Below the pieces are notes generated by a model. That model was not told where the DNA came from, made no database searches, and was given only the letters and a program-made list of their open reading frames with translations. A DNA stretch of 64,000 bases from Ruminococcaceae bacterium YAD3003 (GTDB lineage Bacteria > Bacillota > Clostridia > Saccharofermentanales > Saccharofermentanaceae): the NCBI GenBank assembly GCA_900107185.1, contig FNPA01000001.1, forward strand, positions 186,001-250,000, written 5' to 3'. Below are positions 32,472-42,404 of this stretch, piece by piece; positions within the stretch are counted from its first letter, which is position 1, and each line of letters begins with the position of its first letter. The position numbers were made by a program, and so were the translations under genes.

Positions 32472-35400
32472 TTACATATCTTCGTCATCGCCAGCGAAAT
32501 CATCAACAAAGTCGCCGTCTTCTTCCTTGATGTTTCCGAGCTCATCAGCTTCTACGAAGCCTTCGCTGAAAATATCGGAAGGAGATTCAGCATCTTCACC
32601 GTCGAGTGAAGCTCTGGTTGATTCATCCATCTCACTGTATGTGTCGAATGACTGTCTGTCCTCGGCAATGTACTCTTTGTCGTCTGTGTATGTACGAACG
32701 TCGAGTGCCAAAGCCTTGAGCTCGTTAACAAGGACATTGAAGGACTCAGGGATACCCGGTTCAGGAATGTTCTTGCCACGGATGATAGCATCGTATGTCT
32801 TTGAACGGCCTTCGATATCGTCGGACTTAACTGTGAGGATTTCCTGGAGAGTATGAGCAGCACCGTAAGCTTCGAGTGCCCAAACTTCCATCTCACCGAA
32901 TCTCTGTCCACCGAACTGAGCTTTACCGCCCAAAGGCTGCTGTGTAACGAGTGAGTAAGGTCCTGTGGATCTAGCGTGCATCTTGTCATCAACAAGGTGG
33001 TGCAACTTCATGTAGTACATGATACCTACTGTTACTCTATTCTCGAAAGGCTCACCTGTACGTCCGTCGTAAAGAACAGTCTTACCGTCCTTATCGATGC
33101 CTGCGAGTTCGAATGCATCAGCGATGTCGTTCTCGTTTGCACCATCGAAAACAGGTGTAGCAATCTTCCAGTTAAGTGCCTTAGCAGCGCGGCCAAGGTG
33201 TACCTCGAGGAGCTGACCGATGTTCATACGTGAAGGAACGCCCAACGGGTTTAAGCAGATATCGAGTGTTGTACCATCAGGTAAGAAGGGCATATCCTCT
33301 TCAGGAAGTACTCTTGAAACAACACCCTTGTTTCCGTGACGACCAGCCATCTTATCGCCGATGGAGAGCTTTCTCTTCTGAGCGACATAAACGCGGACTC
33401 TCTTGTCAACACCGTTCTTGAGGTTACCGTTTGTCTCCTTTGTAGAAACAACTACGTCAACTACTACGCCGGAACCGCCGTGAGGAACACGCTTTGATGT
33501 GTCCTTAACTTCTCTTGCTCTCTCGTTAAAGATAGCCTTGTAAAGTCTCTCTTCAGCTGTCTGGTCTGTCTCACCCTTAGGTGATACCTTACCGACGAGG
33601 ATGTCTCCGTCCTTAACCTCAGCACCGATCATTACGATACCGTTCTCGTCGAGGTTGGAGAGAGCATCATCACTGACGTTCGGAACTTCTCTTGTGATCT
33701 GCTCAGCACCGAGCTTTGTCTCACGTGCTTCGCACTCATGCTCTTCGATGTGGATTGATGTATAAACATCATCTCTTACGATTCTCTCATTTACGAGAAC
33801 AGCGTCCTCGTAGTTATAACCTTCCCATGTTGTGAATCCGATGAGAACGTTACGTCCGAGAGCGAGCTCACCATTGTCTGTAGCAGGACCGTCTGCGATA
33901 GTATCGCCGGCCTTGACCTTATCGCCCATAGCGACGATAGGACGCTGGTTGATGCATGTGCTCTGGTTGGATCTCTGATACTTAGCGAGCATGTATGTAT
34001 CTACTGTGCCCTCTGCTGTTGTAACTTCGATCTTGTCTGAAGCAACGAAGGAAACGACACCATCGTGTGAAGCAACGATGCAGACGCCGGAGTCCTTAGC
34101 TGCACGATATTCCATACCTGTTCCGATGATAGGTGCCTCAGGCTTAATGAGAGGTACTGCCTGACGCTGCATGTTGGAGCCCATGAGAGCACGGTTAGCG
34201 TCGTCGTTACCAAGGAACGGGATGAGTGAAGTAGAAACGGATACGAGCTGCTTAGGTGATACGTCCATGTAGTCAACCTGTTCAGGGTCGAGCTGCAGGA
34301 ACTGGTCTAAGTAACGGCATACGATCTTCTTGCTGATGAAACGGCCCTCTTCATCGATAGGCTCGTTTGCCTGAGCGATGTTGTACTCATCCTCTTCGTC
34401 AGCGGACATGTAAACAACTTCGTCAGTAACTCTGAGTTTCTCCTTATCGAACTTTCTATAAGGAGTCTCAATGAATCCGTACTTGTTGATACGAGCATAG
34501 ATAGCCAGTGAGGTCATAAGACCGATGTTCTGACCTTCCGGTGTCTCGATCGTACACATACGTCCATAGTGTGTAGGGTTGATATCACGGACTTCCATTG
34601 AAGCTCTCTCACGGGAGATACCGCCAGGACCCAAAGCTGAAAGTCTTCTCTTATTCGTAAGCTCAGCCAAAGGGTTGTTCTGGTCAGCGAAAGCTGAAAG
34701 CTGTGATGATCCGAAGAACTCTCTGAATGCAGCAGACAAAGGTCTTGTGTTAACGAGGCTTGTAGCTGTAACAACTTCGCCTTCCTTGCTGGAGATCTGA
34801 GAGATTCTGTCTCTTGTATTCTTCTCGACTCTCTGGATACCTGTACGGAGCTGGTTCTGGAGGAGCTCGCCTACAGACTTAACTCTACGGTTGCCCAAGT
34901 GGTCGATGTTGTCGATTCTTCCGACACCTCTGTGGAGGCCGATGTAGTAAGAAACGAAAGCAAGGATATCATCGATTGTGAGGTTTCTGGGCATGAGTTC
35001 TTCCTTATGCTCAGCGAGTGCAGCCTCAAGTCTTGACGCGATGTCATTCTTGTCAGCCTTAACTTCCTCGATGATATTTCTCAAGATATTGGCTCTAACC
35101 TTCTCGTTGATACCTGTTCTGTTGATATCGAAAGCCTTGAAGTCCTTCTTAGAGATGCTGTTAGCGATGAAAGCCTCAGCATCAACTCTGCCGTTGCCGA
35201 TAACCTTGAGAGGTACATCCTCGAACTCATCCTCATCAGCTGCGCGAACGAGCTTTTTGGGGAAGATCTCAACAGACATAACGCCTGCTTCTTCGATCTT
35301 AGCTGCAATCTCTTCTGTGATTACAGTGTTCTTCTTGCAGATGAGCTCACCATCGTCTGTTACAACGTTAGCAGCTGTCTTGCTTCCGATGATTCTGCCT

Positions 35401-36434
35401 GAGAGCTCGAACTTCTTGTTTACCTTGTAGATACCAACACGCTCGAGGTCATATCTCAGAGAATCGAAATATGTCTTTTTAAGGATGTTCTTAGCATTGT
35501 CTACTGTGAAAGGCTCATTGTTACGAACCTTCTTGAAGAACTCCTGGAGTGCAGCGATATAAGGATCAGCTGCATTCTTTGTCTCATCCTTCTCAAGAGT
35601 CATTCTGAGGCACTCTTCATCACCGAACATATTGATAATATCTTCGTTTGTCAAAAGATTGACGCCATTTTCAGGGTCATTTAAGCATCTCAGGAATACT
35701 GAGAGGGAAATCTTATGAGACTTATCTACTACGATGTAGATAAGGTTATATTCGTCAGGATCATTGTTTGCATCCGGAGAGCCTGCAGCCTTAAGAGCTC
35801 TTTCCTTAGCATTGAGCTTGCTCTCCTTCTCATCCTCTTCGATAAGGATCCATGATCCTCTGTAAGGGATAAGCTCAGCAGAAAGCAATCTGTTGCCCAT
35901 CTTAGATCTCATCTCGCTGTAGTATGCACCGGGAGATCTTACAATCTGATTGATTACTACACGCTCTGCGCCGTTGACAATAAATGTACCCTGCTCAGTC
36001 ATGATAGGGAAATTGCCGACGAAAGCTGTCTCGTCAGTTACTGTTCCGTCAATCTTGTTGTGGAGTCTGAGCTGGATGCTCAAGGGAGCGGCATAGTTGC
36101 TGTCGTTCTTTTTGCAGCTGTCAATAATTGCAGACTTGGTAAGCTTAACGGGAGTCTTAGGCTCCTTACTTCTCTTACCCTTGCCGTCCTTCTCCTTGCC
36201 TGTGGGATCACAGGGATTCTCAGAATCGAAAATCTTTCCGACAAAATAGACTTCGTACTTACCCTGATCGTCAGTAATCGGAGAAACTTCGTCGAAGATC
36301 TGCTGCATACCTTCATCGATGAACCACTGATAAGACTGCTTCTGGTTCTCGATAAGGTTAGGCACCTCGATTACTTCTTTGATCTTGGAATACGACTGTC
36401 GCTCTGTCTTGCCTTGTTTTACGGAATGGACCAT
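32472..36434 (-). CDS. rpoB: RNA polymerase beta subunit RpoB
   Basis: RpoB is the beta subunit of RNA polymerase; the 1320-residue product is complete. It shows [16 protein letters not shown], the rifampicin-pocket segment [13 protein letters not shown] and [31 protein letters not shown], and [13 protein letters not shown]. In E. coli numbering the pocket has Ala at 513 (normally Gln), Ala at 515 (Met) and Asn at 526 (normally His), changes at positions linked to rifampicin resistance. GAGGTGA precedes the ATG. A consensus promoter lies about 145 bases upstream. The usual rplJ-rplL genes are not upstream; trpEG is. Confidence 0.98.
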   Translation of the reverse strand: MVHSVKQGKTERQSYSKIKEVIEVPNLIENQKQSYQWFIDEGMQQIFDEVSPITDDQGKYEVYFVGKIFDSENPCDPTGKEKDGKGKRSKEPKTPVKLTKSAIIDSCKKNDSNYAAPLSIQLRLHNKIDGTVTDETAFVGNFPIMTEQGTFIVNGAERVVINQIVRSPGAYYSEMRSKMGNRLLSAELIPYRGSWILIEEDEKESKLNAKERALKAAGSPDANNDPDEYNLIYIVVDKSHKISLSVFLRCLNDPENGVNLLTNEDIINMFGDEECLRMTLEKDETKNAADPYIAALQEFFKKVRNNEPFTVDNAKNILKKTYFDSLRYDLERVGIYKVNKKFELSGRIIGSKTAANVVTDDGELICKKNTVITEEIAAKIEEAGVMSVEIFPKKLVRAADEDEFEDVPLKVIGNGRVDAEAFIANSISKKDFKAFDINRTGINEKVRANILRNIIEEVKADKNDIASRLEAALAEHKEELMPRNLTIDDILAFVSYYIGLHRGVGRIDNIDHLGNRRVKSVGELLQNQLRTGIQRVEKNTRDRISQISSKEGEVVTATSLVNTRPLSAAFREFFGSSQLSAFADQNNPLAELTNKRRLSALGPGGISRERASMEVRDINPTHYGRMCTIETPEGQNIGLMTSLAIYARINKYGFIETPYRKFDKEKLRVTDEVVYMSADEEDEYNIAQANEPIDEEGRFISKKIVCRYLDQFLQLDPEQVDYMDVSPKQLVSVSTSLIPFLGNDDANRALMGSNMQRQAVPLIKPEAPIIGTGMEYRAAKDSGVCIVASHDGVVSFVASDKIEVTTAEGTVDTYMLAKYQRSNQSTCINQRPIVAMGDKVKAGDTIADGPATDNGELALGRNVLIGFTTWEGYNYEDAVLVNERIVRDDVYTSIHIEEHECEARETKLGAEQITREVPNVSDDALSNLDENGIVMIGAEVKDGDILVGKVSPKGETDQTAEERLYKAIFNERAREVKDTSKRVPHGGSGVVVDVVVSTKETNGNLKNGVDKRVRVYVAQKRKLSIGDKMAGRHGNKGVVSRVLPEEDMPFLPDGTTLDICLNPLGVPSRMNIGQLLEVHLGRAAKALNWKIATPVFDGANENDIADAFELAGIDKDGKTVLYDGRTGEPFENRVTVGIMYYMKLHHLVDDKMHARSTGPYSLVTQQPLGGKAQFGGQRFGEMEVWALEAYGAAHTLQEILTVKSDDIEGRSKTYDAIIRGKNIPEPGIPESFNVLVNELKALALDVRTYTDDKEYIAEDRQSFDTYSEMDESTRASLDGEDAESPSDIFSEGFVEADELGNIKEEDGDFVDDFAGDDEDM

Positions 36435-36579
36435 TGTTAAAGAATCACCTCACACAAAGCTTAAAAACACATGGTTTAAGCGGTTTCTTGGTTGAAAAGC
36501 ATTTTTATTTACCATAAAAATTCTCTTCCGTCAAGAGAAATAGGCATAGTTGCCCAAACCCATTACGACGCAGTAAAGA

Positions 36580-36608
36580 ATTATATAGAAGCAAACAACT
36601 TTTGTCAA
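36580..36608 (-). promoter_or_regulatory. Consensus sigma-A promoter of rpoBC
   Basis: On the minus strand TTGACA (36608-36603) and TATAAT (36585-36580) are both perfect, 17 bases apart. Such a strong promoter fits RNA polymerase genes that are detached from the ribosomal-protein operon. Confidence 0.85.
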
Positions 36609-36708
36609 CAACTATTTTCGTGTGACGTTGGGTATTTTTGTTATTAATGTAAATTCTTTTTCGCGCGCGTATTATTATTAAGAATTAATATTGTTCTATA
36701 TATAATGC

Positions 36709-36748
36709 AAAAGACCCCGTGAGCATGTATAGCTTACGGGGGTCTTTT
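36709..36748 (-). terminator. Terminator of trpEG
   Basis: AAAAGACCCC..GTGAGC pairs with GCTTAC..GGGGGTCTTTT around a seven-base loop; both strands carry a T run, so it can work both ways. It is 22 bases after the trpG stop. Confidence 0.88.
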
Positions 36749-36770
36749 AAGGTTTATTTCGCTGAATAAC

Positions 36771-37337
36771 TCAGCATTCATTAAGGAAGTTGGTTAGCAT
36801 CTTTTTGCCTTCGGGAGTGAGGATCGACTCCGGATGGAACTGGACACCGTAGATCGGATATTCCTTGTGTCTTACCGCCATGACCTCACCGTCGTCAGCA
36901 ACAGCCGTTATCTGGAGGCATGAAGGAATAGTCTCACGGTCGGCAGCCAGTGAATGGTAACGGGCAACCTTTGTAGAATCGCCTATTCCCTTAAACAACG
37001 GGCACAGATTGTAGAGCTTTACCTCCGACTGCTTGCCGTGCATAAGGTGCTCAGCATAAGTGATCGTTGCGCCGTATGCGCTGCAGATCGCCTGATGGCC
37101 CAGGCAGACACCCAAAACAGGGATGTCATGGATCGAGCGGGCTACGTCAACGATAACGCCGGCGTCTTCCGGTCTTCCTGGACCGGGCGAGAGAATGATG
37201 TGGTCAGGAGCTAACGCCTTTATCTCATCTACGGTCATCTCGTCGTTACGGATTACCCTGATATCGGGATTGATCTGTCCGATCATCTGGTAGAGGTTAT
37301 ATGAAAAGCTGTCATAGTTATCTATAAGAAGAATCAT
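36771..37337 (-). CDS. trpG: Anthranilate synthase component II (glutamine amidotransferase) TrpG
   Basis: TrpG releases ammonia from glutamine for anthranilate formation by TrpE. The 188-residue class I amidotransferase has IDNYDSFSYNLYQ at its start, SPGPGRPEDAG, catalytic Cys in GVCLGHQAI, and His/Glu in VQFHPESIL. It starts three bases after trpE. The TrpG and PabA families cannot be told apart by motif, but the tRNA-Trp T-box upstream of the pair points to tryptophan. It may serve both pathways. Confidence 0.92.
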   Translation of the reverse strand: MILLIDNYDSFSYNLYQMIGQINPDIRVIRNDEMTVDEIKALAPDHIILSPGPGRPEDAGVIVDVARSIHDIPVLGVCLGHQAICSAYGATITYAEHLMHGKQSEVKLYNLCPLFKGIGDSTKVARYHSLAADRETIPSCLQITAVADDGEVMAVRHKEYPIYGVQFHPESILTPEGKKMLTNFLNEC

Positions 37338-37340
37338 CTG

Positions 37341-38801
37341 TTATACCTCCTGAGCAAGATTAAGAGAGGAAATAACCGCCTTGGCCTTGTTGAGGCACTC
37401 CTCGAATTCCTTCTCGGGTACTGAGTCTGCCACGATACCTGCGCCGCTTCTTACAAAGACCTTGCCGTTCTTTTTGTAGGCAATTCTAATGGCAATGCAG
37501 GTGTCCATGTTACCTGTGAAATCGATATATCCGATCGCGCCGCCGTAGATGCCGCGCTTATTGTTCTCCAATTCGCCGATCAGCTGGCACGCACGTATCT
37601 TTGGAGCACCTGAGAGTGTTCCTGCCGGGAGTACTGCCTCAATGGCGCTCAGAGCATCGTATCCTTCGGCAATCTTGCCGCGCACAGTTGAACCGATGTG
37701 CATGACGTGGGAATAACGCTCGATGCTTCTTAACTTCTCTACTTCTACTGAACCGAACTCGGAGATCTTACCCAGGTCATTACGTCCCAGGTCGACGAGC
37801 ATGTTGTGCTCTGCGAGTTCCTTCTCATCTGCCAGGAGCTCTTCTTCGAGTCTCTTATCCTCTTCTTCGGTCTTTCCTCTTGGCCTTGTTCCTGCCAGAG
37901 GGAATGTGTGGAGCACGCCGTTCTCGAGTTTGACCAGCGTCTCGGGAGAAGCTCCTGCGACCTCAACGTCTGTTCCTGCAAAGTAGAACATGTAAGGAGA
38001 AGGGTTTACGGTTCTCAATACTCTGTACGTGTTAAGAAGACTTCCTTCAAACTCAGCCTGGAGTCTGTTGGATAAAACAATCTGGAAAATATCGCCTTCC
38101 AGAATATGGTGCTTCGCCTTCTCGACCATCGCACAGTATTCTTCTTTGGTGAACAGGGGTTTAACTTCGCTTAAGAGTTTTCCGTCAGCCTCTTCTGTTT
38201 TCGCGCCGTTCTTAAGAAGATCAATGAGGTCTTCCAGTTCCTTTGTGGCTTCCTCATATCCTTCGTCAATGTTTTCGAGGGACATATTGGTGATAAGGAT
38301 CAGCTTTTGTCTTACATGATCGAAAGCAATGACCTTGTCAAAGAGCATCAGGTCAACGTCTTTGAAATTCTCGGAATCGATTACATCGCACTTTGCGGTA
38401 GGCTCTACATATGTAAGGAAGTCATAAGAGAAATAGCCGACAAGGCCGCCCGTGAATGACGGGAGGTAATCGAGCTTCGGGCTCCTGAAATGAGACAGTA
38501 TCTCACGGATTATCTTGGACGGATTATCAGTCTTTTCAGTCTTGTCACCGTAAGTGATCTCGCCGTTAATGCAGGTGATCTCCAATTTAGGATCGTATCC
38601 CAGGAAAGTATATCTTCCCCATCGCTCATCAGATTGTGCGGACTCAAGCATATATGCGTGTGTCGAGCAGTTCTTTAAGATGCGGATCGTTTCGATGGGT
38701 GTCGTGAAATCAGAGAGTATCTCACAGCTTACAGGTACGACATCGTACTGGCCGGATTTTGCAATCTCTCTTACTTCTTCAATTGACGGCACTACTTTCA
38801 T
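37341..38801 (-). CDS. trpE: Anthranilate synthase component I TrpE
   Basis: TrpE makes anthranilate from chorismate with ammonia from TrpG, the first step of tryptophan synthesis. The ATG at 38801 is chosen over GTG at 38810 because GGAGGT is seven bases upstream. The 486-residue chorismate-binding enzyme has SRVMHI-like SHVMHIGSTVRG, AVLPAGTLSGAPKIRA, GIYGGAIGYIDFTGNMD and SGAGIVADSVPEKE. An SAQSDERWGRYTFLG segment near the N-terminus (LLES-type feedback region reads LESAQ) suggests control by tryptophan. It is under T-box control. The other trp genes do not follow; trpG ends the unit. Confidence 0.95.
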   Translation of the reverse strand: MKVVPSIEEVREIAKSGQYDVVPVSCEILSDFTTPIETIRILKNCSTHAYMLESAQSDERWGRYTFLGYDPKLEITCINGEITYGDKTEKTDNPSKIIREILSHFRSPKLDYLPSFTGGLVGYFSYDFLTYVEPTAKCDVIDSENFKDVDLMLFDKVIAFDHVRQKLILITNMSLENIDEGYEEATKELEDLIDLLKNGAKTEEADGKLLSEVKPLFTKEEYCAMVEKAKHHILEGDIFQIVLSNRLQAEFEGSLLNTYRVLRTVNPSPYMFYFAGTDVEVAGASPETLVKLENGVLHTFPLAGTRPRGKTEEEDKRLEEELLADEKELAEHNMLVDLGRNDLGKISEFGSVEVEKLRSIERYSHVMHIGSTVRGKIAEGYDALSAIEAVLPAGTLSGAPKIRACQLIGELENNKRGIYGGAIGYIDFTGNMDTCIAIRIAYKKNGKVFVRSGAGIVADSVPEKEFEECLNKAKAVISSLNLAQEV

Positions 38802-38837
38802 ATAAGTCACCTCCGTTATTTCCTTGCCGGAGGCAAT

Positions 38838-39122
38838 AAAAAACGCCCCGACAAAAGACTCATGGTCTTAAGTCAAGGACGAATAAATCTTATCCGCGGT
38901 GCCACCTTGATTCACGGTCTGACCCGTGCTCTTGCAAGATACCAACATATCTCCGGCAACTTACGTATGCCTGACGTCGCAACATACTTGGGATTCTCCC
39001 TTTCCTTCGCGCCCTCCGAAGTCCATTCACTCCTGGCCCTTGTTATCCGGATCCCACCATCCCGGACTCTCTGTAAACGGTTTCCTAAAAGTTACTCACT
39101 CTCCGTCAACGGTTTGCTAAAT
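38838..39122 (-). promoter_or_regulatory. T-box leader (tRNA-Trp) of trpEG
   Basis: The minus-strand leader has all T-box parts: stem I with the AGAGAGTCCGGGATGGTGGGA segment broken into its AG bulge and GGTGG-type loop (about 39081-39061), a specifier TGG (39025-39023) in GAATGGACTTCGG, the T-box AAGGTGGCACCGCGG (38908-38894) with ACC able to pair to the tRNA end, and a terminator hairpin (38878-38846) with six T residues. TGG reads Trp, so uncharged tRNA-Trp would favour the antiterminator and turn on trpEG. Confidence 0.93.
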
Positions 39123-39129
39123 TGAATTA

Positions 39130-39158
39130 AAAATACTACACGAACAGTAGGTTGTCAA
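39130..39158 (-). promoter_or_regulatory. Promoter of the trpEG T-box transcript
   Basis: On the minus strand TTGACA (39158-39153) and TATTTT (39135-39130) are 17 bases apart, placing the RNA start near 39123, just before stem I of the T-box. Confidence 0.75.
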
Positions 39159-39167
39159 ATAATCAAT

Positions 39168-39196
39168 GAAAAAGGCTGCCTCAAATGAGACAGCCT
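39168..39196 (-). terminator. Terminator of the lipoprotein gene at 39222
   Basis: On the minus strand AGGCTGTCTC-ATTT-GAGGCAGCCT with a one-base mismatch is followed by TTTTTC, about 26 bases after the stop codon. Confidence 0.85.
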
Positions 39197-39221
39197 CTGT
39201 TTTTGCTAAATACCTGATCTA

Positions 39222-40148
39222 TCAGGGCATCCATGTGATATAGATGTACTCGAGTTCGCCTCTTACGAATTCGAACTGATATCTGCTTCCGCTGATATAG
39301 ATCTCTGACTCTGCTGTGTACTTATAAGTATCTGATGTGTAATCACCATCTTCATAGTGGTGAATATCGTTGTTAGGCATGCCTGAGTTAGCAACGAGAT
39401 CATCAGCTGTCATGTTGAGCGGGAAGTCAAATGTGAGAATTCCTGTGTCCTTATCAGCACTGTAAGGGAGGTAGATCTCATTGACAACGCACTCGTTCAT
39501 CGGCTTACCTTCATCAGAATAATTCAAAACATATACCTGAGCTGTGTAGTATTCACCGAGCTCAATTCTGAATCCGCTTGACTGATAGTTAGCCTTGAGG
39601 TTGTTTCCTGCATCCTCGAGGTCAGCTGCCTTGAAAGGAACGCCGTCATCGATCATTTCCTGGAGTGTTGTCTTGCCGAGAGTGTACTTCTTACCATTGA
39701 TGTAGAAGTTCATCTCATCGAAGTTAACATATGTGCCACCGGCAGCAGGAGCTGCAGATGAACCGTTTGCTGAAGACTCAGATGAAGCTGCCGAAGTAGT
39801 AGTTGTTGTAGCATCTGTCTCTGTTTCAGAAGTTTCTGTTTCTGTCTCAACACTAGGCTCTGTCTCTGTAGCTTCAGGATGCTCTTCCTCATCGAACTCG
39901 AATGATTCAGGATCCTTTGCGCTCCATGTAACTGTTACTTCGAGTGAACCGTCTTCAGAGAGGAATACCCACTCAGCTGACTTCTCATCGTCTGCGATAT
40001 CCTGGGATTCACACTTGAATTCCATATCGTACTCTTCTTCAACAACAGCCTTAACATCCCTCTTGGAAGGAACCTCAACCTTCTTACCGCATGAAGCAAT
40101 ACCGAGCAACATGGAAAGGCCGAGAATAACTGCCAATATTTTTCTCAT
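39222..40148 (-). CDS. Lipoprotein of unknown function
   Basis: The 308-residue protein has a lipoprotein signal peptide with lipobox LGIASC (Cys20), a first folded part (about residues 30-85), a long Glu/Thr/Ser/Ala-rich linker (about residues 88-138), and a C-terminal beta-rich domain (YVNFDEMNFYINGKKYTLGKTTLQEMIDDG onward in pieces). The YTLGKTTLQEMIDDGVPF segment resembles repeat-like domains found in other clostridial lipoproteins. It lies downstream of a membrane foldase-like gene by 21 bases and ends at a terminator. Confidence 0.75.
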   Translation of the reverse strand: MRKILAVILGLSMLLGIASCGKKVEVPSKRDVKAVVEEEYDMEFKCESQDIADDEKSAEWVFLSEDGSLEVTVTWSAKDPESFEFDEEEHPEATETEPSVETETETSETETDATTTTTSAASSESSANGSSAAPAAGGTYVNFDEMNFYINGKKYTLGKTTLQEMIDDGVPFKAADLEDAGNNLKANYQSSGFRIELGEYYTAQVYVLNYSDEGKPMNECVVNEIYLPYSADKDTGILTFDFPLNMTADDLVANSGMPNNDIHHYEDGDYTSDTYKYTAESEIYISGSRYQFEFVRGELEYIYITWMP

Positions 40149-40169
40149 TTTCTACTCCTCCTCTTTTGA

Positions 40170-41699
40170 TTAGTAAATGAAAACTTTCATTAATCCGGCA
40201 TTAACTTCGTACTGGGGATCGTTAGCCATGATGTTAGAGTTCCAGTTAGTGAAGTTTGTCGTGATTAAGCTGTTCTTTACTGCGTTCTGCCATACAGGTG
40301 CAGATTCCTCGAAGTAGTAAACATATACTGTCTTCTGGTCATCAGAAATGAAGATCTTAACGTCGCCTGTGTTACGGCCGTCTTCGAAAAGCCACATTCC
40401 TGCCTGTACCTGAGCCATATCGAGCGGATTCTCCGCATCAGAAGATACGAAGTAATCTGCTGTAACGCCGCCTGTATATCCGCCGTCGAGCATTGCCTCA
40501 CCGGTGGAGTGATTCTTAACTACGTTGTAGAAAGAGAGAGGATCCATGCCGCTTGTAGCATATGTAGCTGCCTCAGCTGCGAGATCCTGAGCTCCCTGAG
40601 CGATTTCCTCAGGTGTAGCGCCAGCCTGTCTTGCAACATCATTTGTGAGAGTGAGGACTCTGAATGAAACAGTCTTTGTGTCATCAAGTCTCTTATCTGC
40701 AAGGTAGATTACGAAAGCACCTGTTGTTGTCTCAACAACTGTTGTATCGCCCGGCTTTGAATCGCCATAGAAGAAATCCTGGATCTCAGAATCCATGTAA
40801 GCGATTGATTCGTTTGTGTATCCCTCATAGATCGTAGGGTCTGCATCGTTATCGAATGTAGCGAGTGTCGCATCGTCACCCTTATCCTTGAGGTAATCCA
40901 TAACTGCTGTTCTGAAAGAAGCTGAATCCTTAGAAGCGCTTGCAATCTTGTTAGCTGCTGCAATTGCATCGTCCAGACCTGTGATGTTTCCGTCAGCATC
41001 CTTCTCTGCAGTGATGAAGTAACGGTTGAAATCGTACGTATAGTACTTGTAAGGATTTGCATCAAACTCTGACTGAATCTGATCTGCAGTAGGTACGACA
41101 GAGGGGTCAAACTGCTTGAGGTAGTAGCCGTACTCTGTAACAAGAACCTCACGCGCTGAATAGTCGATGAAATCTCTTGTTGTCATTCCTGTTCCGTACA
41201 TTGCAGCCATATACTGCTGTGCTGACTGGAATCCGTACATTGCAGCATAAGCATCAACTGAAGCTGTCTGTGCTGCAGCATATTCGTGAGCCTTTGAGTA
41301 CTGCATAAAGCCTGACTCCTGAGCTGCTCTCTCAACGAAAGCCAATGTCTTCATCTGGCTTGCAGCTTCTCTTAAGATCCAGTCTCTGTATGTCTCGCCT
41401 GTGCTCTCGTTGTAAATAGCATCCAAAGCTTCCTCAGTTACCATTCCGTAGTTGGAATATGTATTGAACACTTCCTTGAAGTGCATGTTTGTCTCGAGGA
41501 GATTGAAATTCTTTACAACCTTTGTTGTACCGTCAGGGAGAGTTTCAGTAATTGAAACACCTGTCATAGTACGGGGGAGAACTCCGGAGATATATGTGAA
41601 GAAGCAGGCGATAATGAGAACGATAGCCACAATAATAACTATCATTCCGCCTGATACTACCTTCCTGTTTGCCTTTCCGGACTTGGAGGTCTTTGCCAT
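40170..41699 (-). CDS. Membrane-anchored SurA/PrsA-like foldase protein
   Basis: The 509-residue protein has a basic N-terminus, one transmembrane helix (about residues 18-40) and a large external region. An ALDAIYNESTGETYRDWILREAA segment and helical AYAAMYGFQSAQQYMAAMYG resemble the SurA_N chaperone part; a later part (TTGAFVIYLADKR, VSFRVLTLT) resembles rotamase-like strands. The domain order fits a peptidyl-prolyl isomerase or foldase, but the parvulin active site is not clear, so a chaperone-only role is possible. It heads a two-gene unit with the lipoprotein at 39222. Confidence 0.6.
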   Translation of the reverse strand: MAKTSKSGKANRKVVSGGMIVIIVAIVLIIACFFTYISGVLPRTMTGVSITETLPDGTTKVVKNFNLLETNMHFKEVFNTYSNYGMVTEEALDAIYNESTGETYRDWILREAASQMKTLAFVERAAQESGFMQYSKAHEYAAAQTASVDAYAAMYGFQSAQQYMAAMYGTGMTTRDFIDYSAREVLVTEYGYYLKQFDPSVVPTADQIQSEFDANPYKYYTYDFNRYFITAEKDADGNITGLDDAIAAANKIASASKDSASFRTAVMDYLKDKGDDATLATFDNDADPTIYEGYTNESIAYMDSEIQDFFYGDSKPGDTTVVETTTGAFVIYLADKRLDDTKTVSFRVLTLTNDVARQAGATPEEIAQGAQDLAAEAATYATSGMDPLSFYNVVKNHSTGEAMLDGGYTGGVTADYFVSSDAENPLDMAQVQAGMWLFEDGRNTGDVKIFISDDQKTVYVYYFEESAPVWQNAVKNSLITTNFTNWNSNIMANDPQYEVNAGLMKVFIY

Positions 41700-41744
41700 C
41701 TTTACCTACCTACCTTATTTATTTTTATTAAAAAGCATTGGATA

Positions 41745-42404
41745 TTATAATTCGGAGCCCTTAATAATGCAAGGAAGTTGATCAGGAACCTCAATAACGT
41801 AGTCAGGTCCAATACTGTCTAATTCCTCTCTGGACATCTTTGTCCAGCCTACAAGGGCAAAATCGGCACCTGCATCACGAGCCGAGAGGATATCGGGAAC
41901 TGCATCTCCAACATAGAGCACACGGCTCATGTCAGTAATGCCCAAACGCTTTGCAGCCTCAATAAGGGGATCGCCATGAGGCTTAGCCCTCTCTGTGTTC
42001 TCTCTGAAGACCTTGGTGTCAAAAAAGCCGTCCAGATCAAGAAAATTGATCGTGAGCATGGCAGGATATTCGCGCTTTGAAGTAACTACACCCTGTCTTA
42101 TGTTCTGGGATTTGATCTCGGAGAGCATGTCATAGATTCCGGGGAAGATCGGAATGGCATTTTCTTCGAGTCTTTTGTGGTTATACTCAATATAAGCGTC
42201 CACAAGACGCTTGCCGGTCTCTTCGTCATGCATCTCGAAAGAGTCTCCCAAAGGCCTTCCGATGTAACTCATGAGATCATCGTCCGTGCGGTCGGTTCCG
42301 CCCAGAACAACGTCATATGCCTTGTGGAAACATTCCATGATTAAAGGGATGGAATCCCATAAAGTTCCGTCGAGATCGTAGAGAACGAGGTCGTACTTAC
42401 TCAT
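41745..42404 (-). CDS. HAD-family hydrolase (phosphoglycolate phosphatase-like)
   Basis: The 219-residue protein has the HAD motifs: DLDGTLWDS (nucleophile Asp), VVTSKREY (motif II), and VGDAVPDILSARDAG (motif IV) with Lys in AKPHGDP. A helical cap lies between motifs I and II. Members dephosphorylate phosphoglycolate or similar small phosphates. The ATG at 42404 lies inside the end of the upstream gene, with AAAGGG before it. It ends the gatC-gatA-gatB-CBS protein-HAD operon. Confidence 0.88.
   Translation of the reverse strand: MSKYDLVLYDLDGTLWDSIPLIMECFHKAYDVVLGGTDRTDDDLMSYIGRPLGDSFEMHDEETGKRLVDAYIEYNHKRLEENAIPIFPGIYDMLSEIKSQNIRQGVVTSKREYPAMLTINFLDLDGFFDTKVFRENTERAKPHGDPLIEAAKRLGITDMSRVLYVGDAVPDILSARDAGADFALVGWTKMSREELDSIGPDYVIEVPDQLPCIIKGSEL

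Larger units (their letters stand above)
36435..36770. other. Gap between rpoB and trpG
   Basis: This 336-base, A/T-rich gap holds the trpEG terminator (36709-36748) and the rpoB promoter (36580-36608). It also includes the rpoB leader of about 140 bases, in which TCTCTTCCGTCAAGAGA (about 36521-36537) could form a small hairpin. No gene is seen. Confidence 0.6.

Noticed and set aside
28419-36440. Long plus-strand frames opposite rpoB and rpoC
   Set aside because: They are shadows produced by the strong codon bias of rpoB/rpoC, with no ribosome binding sites or recognisable domains.
36771-38801. pabA/pabB (folate) instead of trpG/trpE
   Set aside because: Motifs alone cannot decide, but the T-box specifier is TGG (Trp), which supports tryptophan.
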